NCBI GenBank assembly: GCA_014706295.1
Contig: JACSVZ010000007.1
Span: 59,100,975 to 59,164,974 of the forward strand
From: Lycocorax pyrrhopterus obiensis
Taxonomy: Eukaryota > Chordata > Aves > Passeriformes > Paradisaeidae
DNA: 64,000 nucleotides
Direction: 5' to 3'
This document shows positions 14,939-29,900 of the stretch, in pieces (within the stretch, counting starts at the first letter, position 1; every line of letters starts with the position of its first letter). Under the pieces are notes generated by a model. That model was not told where the DNA came from, searched no databases, and was given only the letters and a program-made list of their open reading frames with translations. A program made the translations under genes and the position numbers.

Positions 14939-17900
14939 GTAGGTCATTATACCATACATTTTTAATTAACAATTACTTATGCACTGCGTAGTGATATTTT
15001 CTGCTTTAAACAGTTATTTTAACTTCAAATAAATGTATAATAATTAAGTGTTTTTTCTTTCACTACATATTGTTTTGTTAGCCGGGAGGTTGTGGAGAGG
15101 GGTACTAACAGCTATTTAATAGTAAAATTGCTCTTTAGATATTTTGCTAAAATACTTGTTAATCAGAGTTTGTGCAATTAATGCTGCACAGCATATGTTT
15201 GTTTCACAGCTCCACTCATATATATGTATATAACAAAGGGTTAATTTTCTTCTTCAGCTTTCCAGGTAGAAAAAACTCGCTATGCTAAGGAACATGTGGA
15301 TCATCAGATAAATTGTGAGTAGTGATAAATTACCGTTTTATTGGATGCTGAACACTGATTTTGTTTCATTAATCCTGGGACATGTTCTATGTCTCGGGGG
15401 CGGAAGCAGGATAAACAGTGGAAGCTGTCCCGTGTCCTGCTCTCACCCTGCCTCATCTTTAGCCATCAATACTTGCTCATTCTCCCCAGCAGACTTTGCT
15501 TTTGCTCATGACTTTTAGCTGAGGCTGTTCAGCTGCCTCATGGACAGCCAGTTTCATGCTGCGCCATTTCCTGCTCTGACTCTGCAGCTCCTCACAGTCA
15601 CTGGCAGCCCTTTGATTCAGCTGTGCTTGCTCAATACATCTGCCACTTGCCTCCCTTTCTTTCTTCATGTTTTTTGTTCTTTCCAGATTTGGACCTCTGC
15701 CTCACTGCTTCTTCTCTCTTTCTGTTTTCTTAAAATAATGAAAGTTCTCTCAGTTGCTACTACGTGCTCAAGCCTGGTTCTTCTTTTTTTGCAATCAAGC
15801 AGCTGGTTACTTTATTTGAAATTCAAAACAGTAAACCCAAAGAGAAAGTCTTGTTCTGCATCAAATTTGTTCTCCCCCAGGGCTTACAGACAACACAATA
15901 TTATGGACTTACATCTGGACTGATTTTTTTAACCATGCTGCTATGTGGAATCACTCCTGAGAATGTCTGAAGAATAGTTTCTCTACCACAAGCAATCTGA
16001 GAACATCTGTGCTCACCACTGGTGCTTCATAGGTAGATATTCAAGTACATAACCTCCAGGAAAAAAAAAAAGAAAAAAATCTGGTCTAATTGGTGCTCTT
16101 TTTGATTATAACATTTCTAATAATCTTCACTGATATGTCCAAGCAAGTACTTATTCATTAAGAAGATTATCACAATTAAATTGAAGCTTCTTAAACATGA
16201 AAACATCTGTAACACTAAATCTGGCACACCTTGGATTCTGGTTTAACTCTCCAGTCACACAATTGAACCTTAGAGATAAGGCTTTTCTTAACATTTATGC
16301 AGGCTTAGGGTAAATGAGCATGCTCTTAGGGAAAATCCGAAGGCTGTGTAGTAACATGGCATAGCTGCTTTTGTGTTCAGTTCAGAGATACCCAAACATG
16401 TGTGAACACACAGCCAACACTCAGGCTTTTAGCAGTTTGGGTTAAGTTTTTCAAAAACTTAGCAAAAAATAGTAACACTGATGTAATTTTGTCTCTGTGT
16501 ATTACTTGGCAGATGAACAGCTGTAGCATTCAGCCTTGGACTTTTGGTGTGAGATTCATCAGGCTATTTGGCTACAGTCCCCTTCTTACCAGTGGAGGGA
16601 AATAGGCACTTTTAGGGTGTGATTTATCTTATCCTGAAGAAACAGTTTAACATGGGTTAGATAAAGTAAACTTTGAAAGTGTCAGCTGTCTCTGCTGGGT
16701 GTAGCTGCAGCCATGGGTGTGTTGCTCTGAAGCAGGTTCATGCACTAACATTGGGTGAGATGGGTCTCATCCACCAGGTCCTTGTGAAAGCAAAGGGTGA
16801 GTTGAACAGCTCACAGAAGTGTTTATCTGTAAAAAATGCTAAATGAGATGTTAAGTGTGTATTTTGTTAATAGCTTTATATTTTGGTAAATCTCAAAAAG
16901 ACTTCAACAGGATTCTGCCACATTCAGCTGTTTGTTTACAGAAATGAAGCTATGTCAGTTGTCCAATATTTATGCTTCATGCTAAGTAAAGGCAAGTTAC
17001 TGACTTTAGACATTGAAAATATTGAGGGACTGAAGATAACTCAAGGATGATTCAGGATAACCCAAGATATTAAATTACATTGAGAATTTTTGGCTTTTCA
17101 CTGACTGACATTTCTCTGTGAGAAGTGGCTTATTTTCTGCTGTAAATGCAGATGCTGTTGAAAATGAATATATAGCAAGTAGTGCAAAACCAGAGCCAAA
17201 CTTCAGGATGAACAGAAGTTCCAGAGCAGTAATTCCAACAGCTCAAGACCCATCTTGCATCACTAAGATGCTCTTCCCAGTTGAGTAGATGAGAAGGGCA
17301 GGATGTAATTGACTTCTCTGTAGGGCCACCTACTCTGGCATTTAGTGCTTCAGGGCAGCAGTAATAGCAAGGGATGATTTAGCACTGACAAATCTGAAAT
17401 CTTGCAAAAAAAAAAATTAAAAATGCAGAGAAAAAATATTCACCAAGTTGTGCTTATTGCATTGCAAGGTGAGCATGCATGATAGCTCTCACTGCTTTTA
17501 CTTGTGAAGAGAACGCCAATCATGTTCAACAAAATGGGTTCTCCTCTAACTACTCATTCAGAAAGTGTTATCAGCTGTCTGCTGTCAGAAGAGACAGAAT
17601 TAAGAGTTTGCCTTAAGAATCTCCACAAATATCATAGTCCTTGAGAACTTGTCATTAAAATGCACTTTTTAATTAATTAACCTGTGTCCTGTATTAATTT
17701 ATCATACATTACACATTCCTACATTGAGTAAAATTCCTTTTTATTTTAATTTTTCTCTTTCTGTTTTCTACTAATTGCTTACACACCTATAGTGATGTTT
17801 TTATTTTTCCTTTATTGTCGTCAACTTTCCCAGTCAGAACATTTGACTTTCTGGGCGTCTGCAAAAGAATACAAATGTTTGAAAGAGTGTTTCTGATTCT

Positions 17901-20900
17901 GAAAGAGCCTGATTCTGGCTAGAGAGTGAGTGAACAGTGCACGGTTTGGAGTGTTTCAGTGTTACTGAGCAGAGGAATACCACTAATAGTTACTTCAGTT
18001 CTAGAAAGACTGGGATTCAGAAACAGCACAAATGATGTCAGTCTCACAATGCTAGATGATCATTAAGGTACCACGCAGCTGAAAATCCCTATGTTTTAAC
18101 TCACTTCGTTGTTACTTTGCTTATTTGCAGGCTGTCCACTCACCTGGCATTATGGAGTTCAAGTTTTTTGGAAGGAACTTTTAATCATTCTGAATGTAGA
18201 CTTTTTATTTCATGGATTTGTTGGAAATGCATGGATATAATTTTTAATTTATTTTTTTAATTTCAGCGTACACTGCAAAAATCACAGAAAAAAGGAATCG
18301 GATTGCTTGGTTGGAGGAAAATACAAAAAACAGCAATGAGTCACTTGCTGATTTGCAAAAGCAGAACGAGAACTGCAAGAAGAACTGTGATGTGTAAGTA
18401 TGGAAGAGCCTGAACTCTGAGTTGTGGCTGGCATTAAGGAAGCCAGTGAGGAAGTAAAGGAAAAATATGTGTGGGTTTGTTCTGACAGCAGTGATGTTAA
18501 AGAAAACTTTAGTATTCTCCTGTTTTTTTTAAACTGCAAATCTTTAGGTGTAAAAATTACAGTATTACCTGTCCCCTGAGGAAGAATTATAGAAAAGCAG
18601 GCTACATTTAATTTTGGGTTGGTGTTTTATTAAAATCCCCAGTTTTCAGAAGATCACAGGTACTATCTTTGCAGCATGCTGAAGTATTCATGTAGTAAGG
18701 TAATAGAAGCATAATTTTTCTACACTTGGGGGGATCTGAGTTTTGTCAAATTTGACCAATATTAAGAATACTGTTAAAAAAAGACTTCCTAAAATTGAAC
18801 ATCTTTCTGTTCTTTGTTCACAATATGTTTCATGTTACTTTTTGTTCTATACGTATTTTCACACAAGATGTGCCATAACTGCCTCTGCATACACATGTGT
18901 GTGCTTCTGCTGGCAGAGTCTAGTATCAGTTTTGCTCCAGACAGCAAAATTTGTCTTCTGGGCACAATCTTTTGATGAATGCAATGGGCTCTCATTCACA
19001 ATTTTCCTTACATAAATGTTTGTATCAGATAATTAGTTCAAGTTTTAAATGCTGATCACTTTTGGATCTTAGTAATCAGAAACTTTTCAAGAGAAAATTC
19101 AGCTACAAGGAGTTTTTTCTTCCTGACACGTAATTTTTAAAAATTAAAACCTCAAGTGTTTGCAAGGGTAACTAAAAAGGCAGATCCGTATTTGACGGTA
19201 CAGCGAGTTTGTCCCAATGATAAAATCCATCACAGTGTTCCATTTCTCCACAATCTGACTAGTTCCTCAGCAGCTGGAGTGATGATTTGTTGGCAAATTC
19301 TGGTTTGTTTTCTTACAATTCTATACCTAAAGGTAAATACTTCAATAAATATATCTATGACATACATTTGAATTTTTTTTACAATGTGAATGGAGAGTGT
19401 GGGTGTCTCCAAGAAAAAAAAGAGAAGTAAAGATGGCATTGGGGTCCTTTCTAGGTTTATTTTGAACTCTCAAAAAGAAAAAGAAAGGATGGAATCATTA
19501 GTGAATAAAGTGGATGTAGTGGCTAGCTTATTTGAGTCAATTGCCATTCAATACTGATTTGTAGCTTTACCATTAAAAGAGTTGGGAAAAGATCTGACCG
19601 TGGTAAAAAAGTTCTATTTTTCCATTACATTTAGTTCTTGCCCCCAATGTAGTATAAAATGAACACTTATGCAAGTTTGTAAAACTATCCACACTGCTTC
19701 CTTTGATATCTTTTTGATGCTGCAAATCTGTTTGCAAATGATAAACTGTTAAGTGATGCAAATGAAGAAGTAAAAAATTAAGGGTAGAACTAAGGATCTG
19801 ATCTAAATTTTAATCATTGAATTCAATGGGTTTTGGCTCAAGTCCTACAAAGAATAATTAATGGCATTAGTGTAAAGAGACTGAAAATGAGAAGTGACTC
19901 ATTAATGAATACACGTATTCATAGAAGGACAATGCTTGCAGAAGAGTAGAGACTTTGTGTCTTAAATTATTGGAAATGTCATTTAACGACAGACTGAAAA
20001 CTGCAATAAACAAGCCCTGGCTATAAGATCAGACAATTAGAGCACTTACACAATAGAATCACCCCAAACTTCTAAAATTTATTCTAGTTGACACTCCATC
20101 TATACTGGACATGATTCTAATGTTGGTTTTGTGAATTCAGATACTGTTTTGGAGTCACAATCACCCTCCCAGCTGACTAATTGCCAGTGATAGAGCTCAA
20201 TAGAGCTGTCAAAGAAGCAACGTTTTGTCTGGGTTACGAGACATCATGAGTATATTGAAGCAGATTTGAAGACTTTGAACAAAATACAAAGTTCTTACGT
20301 TCAACAAGTCTAGAGAAAATATGATATATGGAACAGATGTATTGGGATAATACTGTGCTTTCTAAAGAAATCCATATTGGTCTATGTAAAACAGACCTGA
20401 AGACAGAAAATGGCCTAAATGAAACATATCTTTTTAGACAAGTGATGACATTTTGCTAATATTTAGTTTCTTGAAGGATTCAAACTAGAAATGCTGATCC
20501 CAGAGCAGTAAGAAGTAGTGAAATGCTGCTGATGGAACCTATTCCAATTTTATTGTTTCCCTTCCAATTTTTAAATTTGGATGCAAGGATGGTGGGATTT
20601 CATGGAAATAGAAAGTAGATAATTAAAAAAAAGCCACATGAGCTCAGAATGTTGTTAGTTAGGAAAAGAAATTGTTGTCTTGTCCCACTAGCCAAACTGC
20701 AGGATAATTCTATTGCTTTCAGAGTAGTGTGGATAAAGATCTTTTTTATACTCTGGCTGATGAAAGGAAGGACAAATAAATGTGATGGCTACCAAGGACA
20801 TCCATGAAACAGTGATGCATTTAGCAAACTAGTAAATGAGCTGCTTGAATCCTGCATACCTGGTTGTGTTCACAAACCAGTGTTCTTGTACTACATGTTT

Positions 20901-23900
20901 TTTCCGTGTCCACAGAATAGATGTGAACAAAAAATGTGATTTGCAACATGGCTTGTACTCTGATTGATAAACTCTCTATGAATTTTACATCTGTTTTTTT
21001 TTTTATTCCAAGAAAAGTCATGGAGTTTTCTGAGTAAAAGAACATTACAGTGCCTGAGGTACAAGCACGTTTTTATATAATTATGTTGGTTTCTGCTTTT
21101 AAAAAAATCTGACCCTTTTGAAATTCAGCTTTCTGCTGAATTTGCAGTAGATATGGTGAAGTAACATTCTGTAGTTCCACTTTTAATCACCGGTGGTGTC
21201 CAACAATTTGTGCCAGGAGTGCTGCATGGTTCGTGCGTCTTACACCTTTTTTTCCCAGACAGGATGCTTTCTTTTCAAAAACTTTTAAATATGCCTCTCT
21301 TAAAGATCACATCTGAATTTCACTTGAATCATAAAGTTTATCTGCCTGTTGTTTTTGTATTCCCATATCCAAGGCAGAGGTATCTCTAATGCCTGGATGT
21401 TGAGAAAGTCCTGCTATTTCAATAGTCATAAGTATTCTGTGAAGCTGCTCTACTCTCAGAACCATCTGCAGCATTCTGCTGTAGGAAAATAATTTTGATG
21501 CTTTCTGAGCAGGACTTGCTTAGCAAATGGAAGAAATTCTGAGTTTGTAACTGCTGCTTGCATTTAGGTATGAGATGGGTGCTGGTGATGCTGGTGGGAA
21601 TGAAGTTGTGGGTGTCTCCAACAAGAAGATTCAACATATCTAAAGTATTTACTGGTGGTGATGTGTTGAGGACCTAATATGTCGATTTAGACTCTTCATT
21701 ACTTAGCATTAGCTCCAAAAATTTGTGAAGTTCATTCCATTAATTCCTGAAAAGGTGCTTTGTAATCTTTCTTAATTCTAAATATATATATATATTTTCT
21801 TGAATTTGCCAGTTTAAAATATTAACGAAATAAATGTATGCCTGCAAAAGATTTTTGTACTAAACCCATTTATGTTTAACTTTCAAAAAATTGATAAATC
21901 CTTTGTTCTAGTAAGCTAGCTAAAGTAACTTGGTGTCTTCTTTTCTAAATTTTTTTTTACTAAGAAAGACGACTAATATGCCTTTGTTTTTTGTTTGCTT
22001 TGTCCACAGCTGGAAGCCCACCTATGCAATTCTTAAAAAGCATGAAGAATATTTGAAAAATGAAATTAAAGCTTTAGAGGAAGCTACAGAAAATGAGAGG
22101 TATCTATGATCACGTGAGATGAGGTTTCCAGCAGTAGTACTGACAAAACTGGTCAGCAAAACTAGTGCTGTCTGCATTAAAAAACTGTTGCAAATTTTCA
22201 GTTTATAGTCACTTATAAATGACTGAATAATTAAAAGAGTTTTTTTGTTTACGTTACTATGAGATCATATGTTATTTTGTAGTTGGCAATGAAAAATCAT
22301 AAAACATGAATTCTTGAAATTCAGTTGCTTCCCAAATGCCTATTACAATTTTTCAGAACATTGTTAGGTTGCTTACTGTTTCAAAAAAACCCCAATAAAT
22401 AAAAACAATTAATGTTTTCAGGTAACAGTTAGAAGCATTCAGATAGTTTTATGCTTTTCCTTATTTGTGAATATGAATTACATAGGATTATCAGAATACA
22501 CAAATCAAGTTTTTGTATACTGTTGTATACCCTTCAAAATAACCACAAAGCATGCAAATTCAGTCTTAGGTCCTGAAAAATGAGTAAGTGACTCAGAAAA
22601 GCCTGGTCTAAAACCATTTTCAGGCTAGTTGTGGGCAAACTTCTAGTCAGCATTAATTGCAAATTCAATTCTGTTCAGTGAGTGGCGTCTCAGGTGTTCC
22701 ATCTTCATTAATTAGGCTCGGCATTTAAAAGCAATTATTAATTGTGCAATGTAGCTGCCTACAGTCAATGAAATAAAGAACAGACCCTGCAGATTCTCAC
22801 TGAAATGTTCCAAATGTGCTGTGCCAAGGTAACCCCCCAAAGTTCTATCTAGCAAAGTAAAACTGATCTCTGTTTTAGAGAGGCTGCTCACCTGCACTGC
22901 TCTGCTTGTGAGGGGGTGGAGACTGCTTGGCCCGATGGTGCAAAAGTCATGGCAGACCCCTCCAGATACCTAAATACCAGTTTAGAGTCGTAAATTTAGG
23001 TAATTCAAAACATTGCATTTGAGTCTTTTGTAATCATTCTTTTTGCCAGTTGTCCAAGACAGCAGAAACAGCATGCCTGAGAGCCTTTAATTAACTCAGT
23101 TAGTAGCTTATCTTTCTTCTTCCTGTTCAGAGCTCTAAATTTGGTGAAAAATAAGGCTAAATTGGCTTTCTATGAGTATATGATTAAGCCATTTTGGCTT
23201 TCACTAATTTGAGCTGACAAGCCAAAGAAGCATTACTTTTAAATTGCTTCTTTAGATAACTAGTTTCAATTCCAACATGAAAGTGTTTGATCTGTTTTCC
23301 TGAGTTTAATTATAAGACATCATGACTACAAATCATAAAATAAATTTAATTCATGTATTTTTCAAAACTGTGCCTCAGATATAGTCTCTCTGCACCAAAG
23401 CATTTGATGATATGTTCAAGTCAGCAAGATGTGCATTCAGCAAATTCTAAATATTTAAATTAGGAAGAAAAATGAGTGTCTTTAGAGCTTTATGAGCTGA
23501 ATGTTCTTTTTAGTCTGGCGTTTGGGGGCACTGAGGACATGCTGCTTTAGATGGAAAGATGTTTTTAAAAGATGGGCAGATCAGTTTGTGTTTAATTAGG
23601 CACTTATAATGGAGGTTTATAAAATGTTCCACATTTTTTTTGTTGTTATTAGTTCCAAGAACATGTAAGAATGCTTATATGAACTGGAAGGTAATCCTGA
23701 AAATAAGTGATATGAAGAAGGAAAAAGTAATAAATTGCTGTCCACATAATGTTCAGGGGGTTGTGAGTGCTGCCCTTTTCCTGTTGTAATTAGATTAAAA
23801 CTTTTTCTAATTAATGTGAGCAGTGCTGAACTCTAAATACTCTGTGTTATCTGCATGAACTGGAGGATGTAAATTACTTGGCGGAAATATTAAAAATAGT

Positions 23901-26900
23901 GACAATTTCTCAAGACTAGTATAGTATATATGGCCATAAATATTATGTGTGAAAAACAGATTTTAGGAAAATAATGTAAAGTTTTAGGATTATATTCACA
24001 AGCTTGAAATGTACCTTTTACACCAGATTATTTTGCTTATTTATATTGTTTAAATTTATTTATAGTGCATTCTAAGTTGTTTATTTGCAATTTTTTTTTA
24101 ATCAGTTATTGTTGTAACATCTATTTAATTAAATAGAACTGAATGTTTTTCATCTTTAATACCTGGGAAATTTTGTACAGTATACAGAAATATTAAGTAA
24201 ATCAAAAAACTTAGGTTTCTGAGACCACCTGTGTAGAAAAGCAAATAGATTGGTGTCAATTTCTATGTGAAGTTTGGGAAATACCAATTCCTGTGTTTGA
24301 TTCACAGCGTTGACCCACAACTTTTTTCCCCTAAAGTGTATTGCACTTCAGTCAGTTTAACAGGAACTTGTGCCTGGAGTGTAGTTTTATTTGAAAATTA
24401 CAATCTTATTGTGCTTTGCCCTGTGAATTTGTTTTCCTTTTGCAAGAGCAGAAGTTTCTAGCATTGAATTTGGACATAAGTTTTTCTCTCTCCCATTGTC
24501 TGGCACAGTCAGTGGGCAGCCATGACTGTCGAATGTAGCCTTTCAGTCATGCTTCAACTAAACGATTAATAGCAGTTTGAGATAAAATATGTTCCTTAAA
24601 GAGAAATCCTGTGTGCTTTGCAAGCAGTGAGAGCTGTTCCTTCATGTAGGGGCAGGTTAAGAAGTGGGTCTCTGGCTTTAGCTGCTTTTATGCACCATAG
24701 TTTTTCCCATAAAGGAATGTCTTGCTAATCTTTAGGTGTACTAATAATATTTTAAAATCTGCCTCTCCATTGTTCGCATAAGCTTTCCCTGTATTAATTG
24801 ATGTTACCTACCTTAGTAATTCATAGCAATGTGCTCACATGATGTCAGTGAAATTACATTTAGTGTAACATTAATTTACAGGGCAGCCCCACAAGAAGCT
24901 GAGCATTTTGCCTCTTTGCCATTTAAACATTGAAGTGTTTGCTTAACCTTAAGTATGAATAGTCCTATTGTTTCAGTGTGACTGATGTGTGTGTTTAAGG
25001 CTTCCCTGGGTCAGACAGAGATTACTCAGCATCTCCTTGGAGGCAGCTCGTAGTCCAGCGGTGCACCAGGCTTCTCTAAATGTGGGAGGTTTGGCCAAAT
25101 TCTCTTCTACTGTAACTTTGATCCAGCTCCACCGGAACTGATGAAATTGTGCCAACATGCACCAGCAGAAACTTTGGCCTGCAGTGAGTTTCATGATAAT
25201 TACACGGGGAAAACCACATTTGTCATCTGCCAGGCTGCCTTTGGATATGGTCCGGTCTACATTCCCTTCAGAGCAGGGAGGTTTGGCTGGTTTTTACATC
25301 AGGACTATCCTTTGTTACATACAGCATTTTCTTCCTTGAATATAGCTGGAAAATAAAAAAATAAAGCCAAATATTGCCATATTAAACATAATCCAACTTT
25401 TCTTCCTATGATAGCAGCAAATTAACTGAGCTGATGCCATAAATTTATAGGGTTTTTTTCCTTATAAACAACAGCTTCCTGTGAAAAAAATTAAATTACA
25501 TGTTTTTTATAGGAAAATGTATCAGGATTCCATAGCCCAGTGTACAAAGACTTTGCAGGAACACCGCAAAAAATATACAGAAACTGCTCTTGCCCAGGAG
25601 TATTACAAAAAAAAGGAAGAAGTTGAAGAAATGCAAAAGAGAGTTTTGAAACTCTGTGAAAAATACAAATGGAAAGAAGATGCTTTCTTGGATATTCTGG
25701 GTACTGCTGTTGTCAATGCTTTTACAATAAAGCCTTTTGGCAGTGCACTGCACATTAAAGGTGCCATACAGAAAATCTCTAATTTTCCACAGTTTCCTTT
25801 GAACTAATAAAATATATTCTCTTTGTTACACCATGTTTAGAAAAAAAATCTGCAGCAAGTAAGAATTTAGATCATACGTACTAATATTCCTTCCTCCAAC
25901 CCGTAAATGTAATGGGGAGAGGTTTGTCATTGAACTTCTTGGGTTAAAAAAGTTCTAAGTTTCCTTTAGATCTAGCCTCTCAAAATTTTAAATTTAATTT
26001 CCATCTCTTTTTTAGTGCTGTTTTTAATGCCATTACTGTTATACTGCGATTTTTGTTATCAATGCTAAGCCAAGATAAATGCTTCTGATCTACTAATTTT
26101 TCTTGTATTTGTTAAGAAAATTAATTTGTTAGTTAATGATCTGAAAGTAAATTTTATTTTTGCAGAGGCTGTTCCTTTTAATTCCATAAATGATTGGGCT
26201 GTACACATGTATCCTTGATTTCCAGTGTTTATTCAGTTGGCAGGAAAGAAGTTTTGTATTTACCTTTCACAACTTTCTATTAGAAAAGAAAGTAATTATT
26301 TATATATTTATATATTTATATATTTATATATGTATGTTTAGAGTGGCAGCATTGGCATTTCTCTGTGAGAAAACTGAAGGTCAAGATCAGTTATTCAGTT
26401 TAAATTTATGGGAGCATTTTGGGGAAAGAACATAAAATTTCATTTAATAACATTCCCATCCAAAAGCTTCATTTAGGAGAAGCTTAATTGGAGTTGAAGA
26501 TTTGCCAAGGAAATGTAGATTTATCAGAGCTTCCTGCATCTCTAGCATTTGTGTTATGGCATAGAGAGGTCAGGGATCTGATGGCATCCCTTGCTTGAAA
26601 AAATATATTGTTGTAAAATATATTCCGTGACATGGAAGTGCCACTATGAAGAAAAAAACACAGGAAACGTTGCAGCTTGCTGAAGCTGCTGCTCAGGAAA
26701 CCATTGAACTGCAAAAAGAAGCAGAAGAAATACAAATGAAAATTGACTGCTTAAAAAAGGTAACTGTATCTTAATTTTATTTTATATAAATCTATGTTCT
26801 ATATGTGGTCATACATAGCACCATCACATTTTCTGAAATGTCAAAAATGTAGTGTATTTTCAAGCGCACAGACCAACAGGATGATTCCAGCCTTATAATT

Positions 26901-29900
26901 ATGTTTCTATAGCATCACATATGTTTTCTTAGAGAAGAGGGGTCCATGAATGTAAAGGTGCTTAAAGCTTGCTTTCTGTTGATCTCAGTTTGTGCCACAA
27001 TTTCTGCTAAGGCACCATGTCACAATGACTTTGGTGTCAGTTCAGGAGAATACATCTGAAAATAGATCAGGGCCACTCCTCAGTGAGCCCCAGGGCTTGA
27101 GTGTGCAGCTTTCACAGGTCCTACTGGGTTTTTAAGGGTTTGTGTTTAACTAAATATGCTTTACAATAAGAATAATGGAAATTACTTCTTTCCTTCTTAT
27201 TTTTTCCCCCAAAATACATGTATGGGTATATAATCTCCAGCAGTAAAACTGGCTGATTTCAGACAGGAGATCAATACAGTTCTACTGACTAGGAGAAACA
27301 CTGATTCCAAAGGGAGAATCTTCAAAAAAATCAAAGGGATTTTGTCAGTACAGAATTTGAACCCACTCCTCTGTAAAAGCTCTCTTCTAAGCCTGAGTAG
27401 CCCAATCTTGTAAAGGTTTAGTAACTTTTTATAGCATTGCATCTGGGTGCTTTTACGTGTCTGGACCAGATGAGCAAGGACTCCATTTACTGCCTTGTGC
27501 TGATAGCAGCATGTTTTGCACGGGTGGTTTTTTCTGTTTATATTCTGTGATCCTGTTTGACACTCATAGTCACAGACTGAAGTTCCTAATGTGGGATGTG
27601 CTGTGTAAACATATAGGAAGAAGGGATGTGGTGAATTTGTTTATAGCTATGAAGGAGACCATGTAAGGAGCTCCAGGTTCTGACATTTAGAGCCCATGCT
27701 CCAAAACGTCTGTGTTTATTTCAGTCATTACAGTTCCAACAAAAAATATTGCCTCTTTTTAACCTAGTTCTCCTCATTTCTTCAGAACCTCTTGGCTACA
27801 AAAACTACTGCTGAGCACTAATTCATCAGGTTTAGAAAACTTTTGCAGCACGTAGCTAAAATATTTCAAGTTTTGTCAATTTTTATGCCATTTGTTCTTT
27901 ATCTTTTAAGATGTTCAAAGAGACTAAAGAAGGTCAAAATAATTCTGAAAAGACTGAAGGAAAAAATGAGAAAAGTCTTGAGAAGCCAGAAGAGTTTACA
28001 GAAAGGTACACTTCAAAATTATTTTCCCCTTGTTTTTATCCAGAATACTATCTCAGATTTTACACAAAGACTGCTACAAAACACAAATTGTTGTTAAATA
28101 AAGACTGGCAAGCTTCTCTAATCCTGGTCATGTGATTTAATTATGTAATTTTAAAACTTTTATATTTCTGGGGGTTAAGATGGTGACAAATTTTGATTCT
28201 TGGAAGCTCAATGTATCTGGAAACATGCTATAAAAATATCTTGTAGAAGCATTTTCTCCTCAGCTACTGCTGAGAGATCTGTGTGAGTAGTTTTGAATGC
28301 AACTGCAGTGACTGTGCAAAGATAAAATAACATTTACTCTACTAAATATATATTTGGAAAAGGAGTCAGGGTTCCACATGTCACTTGTCTTCACCTCTGA
28401 ACTACTTAAGAAATTTAACTCTTAATTTAGTTCTTAAAAACAAGCATGAGTGAAAGTTTCATAGACAGGATTAATGGCTTAGTAAATTAGTCAGCGATCA
28501 TTTACAGCTGGGACTCACTTTAATTTGAGCTCAATTACAATGACTGAAAATCACCATGAGGACTGTCTTGCACTTATCTGGAGTCCTTGTGAATGTCGAA
28601 ACATCTCCTGTTGAGCTGATACTTCTAGACAAAAATCCATTTTAAAGCAAAAACCTGTCCAAAAGACTTTGTTTAAGTGATTTCATATTATGGTGTGCTT
28701 GAAAAAGAATCCTTTTAGGGCTTTAAACAGGCATTTAGTGGGATATAGCTATAAAAATGTGTAATTTTAATAATTTCTAAGATCCTTTTCACAGGGACAT
28801 TTTAGGGCTTTAATATCTTCTTACAGACCTATGAATCATTCAGATAATCATTTCTTTGTGGTGTAGCCTTTACACCCATTTTCCCTTCTCATGTAAGATT
28901 TTTGTAACTGGCAAGAACAGAAACACGGGGAAGCAAGAAATCCCCTTAGTTTTAAGACAAGGTAAATAAACAAAGATGGGAAGCACTCTCTTTGAATTTT
29001 CAAAGAAAGCCATGTGTGTTTAGACTGCAGAACACAAAATACCAATCAAAGACCTGCTGTTAGAGGCAGAGATCCATGCTTTGGGTATGGAGGTGTAAGA
29101 ATCCCTCGGTGAGGCTCTTTGTGGTAAGGAATCCATAGGGTGCACTGCCAGACCTGCCATTTGTACATTTCTTTTCCTGTCGTGGAGTCTGCTTGTACCT
29201 TCACCTGAAGTTGTGCATGTTCCACAACGTAAAGGCTTGTATGGCATAAAATTGGTTTTTTACTATCTTTGTCTGGCATTAGTGTATTAAAAACGTCTTC
29301 ACTAGAACGCATGGAAGTGACTGCTTAAGTAACTCTTGGTGTTAAAAATGGGTGTATTATGAAGCTGTAGGAAAAAAAAACAAAAAAAAACCCTCTGAAA
29401 AAAAAAAACCTAAGCAGAAAATGTGTATTGATAAAATGAGCCATAGGAAATAAAACCTTTGCAGATTCAAAGCCATGTACAAAAATACAACATCAGAATG
29501 TGGGTACCAAAGGCAGGAGTTTCTTTCGAGCTGTCCTGCAGACACTACAAAGTTACTACTGAGCAAAAAGATCTTTGTGAAGAGGAGATATCTTCATCTT
29601 CTGCCACAGAAGAAGAAATAAAAAGGAATTGTACCGTGAATCTCCATGAACTGATCCAGACCAGCACGAAACCAGCAGCATCAAGGGAAAGAACTAAAGA
29701 GAGCAATGAAAGCACTGGGCAGAACAATGTACAGATTAATACCCATGAAAAGCTTTAGAAGGCTTCAAGACAAGAAGCCAGCTTGCAAGCCAATTAATAG
29801 GTGCTGATATATATGTTCTGCTCTGGACAGCAGGATGGCAGTGGGAACTGTTCTTTTAAAAAGCCCGTTGTTTGAATCACTCAGTGCTGGCCAATTAGTT

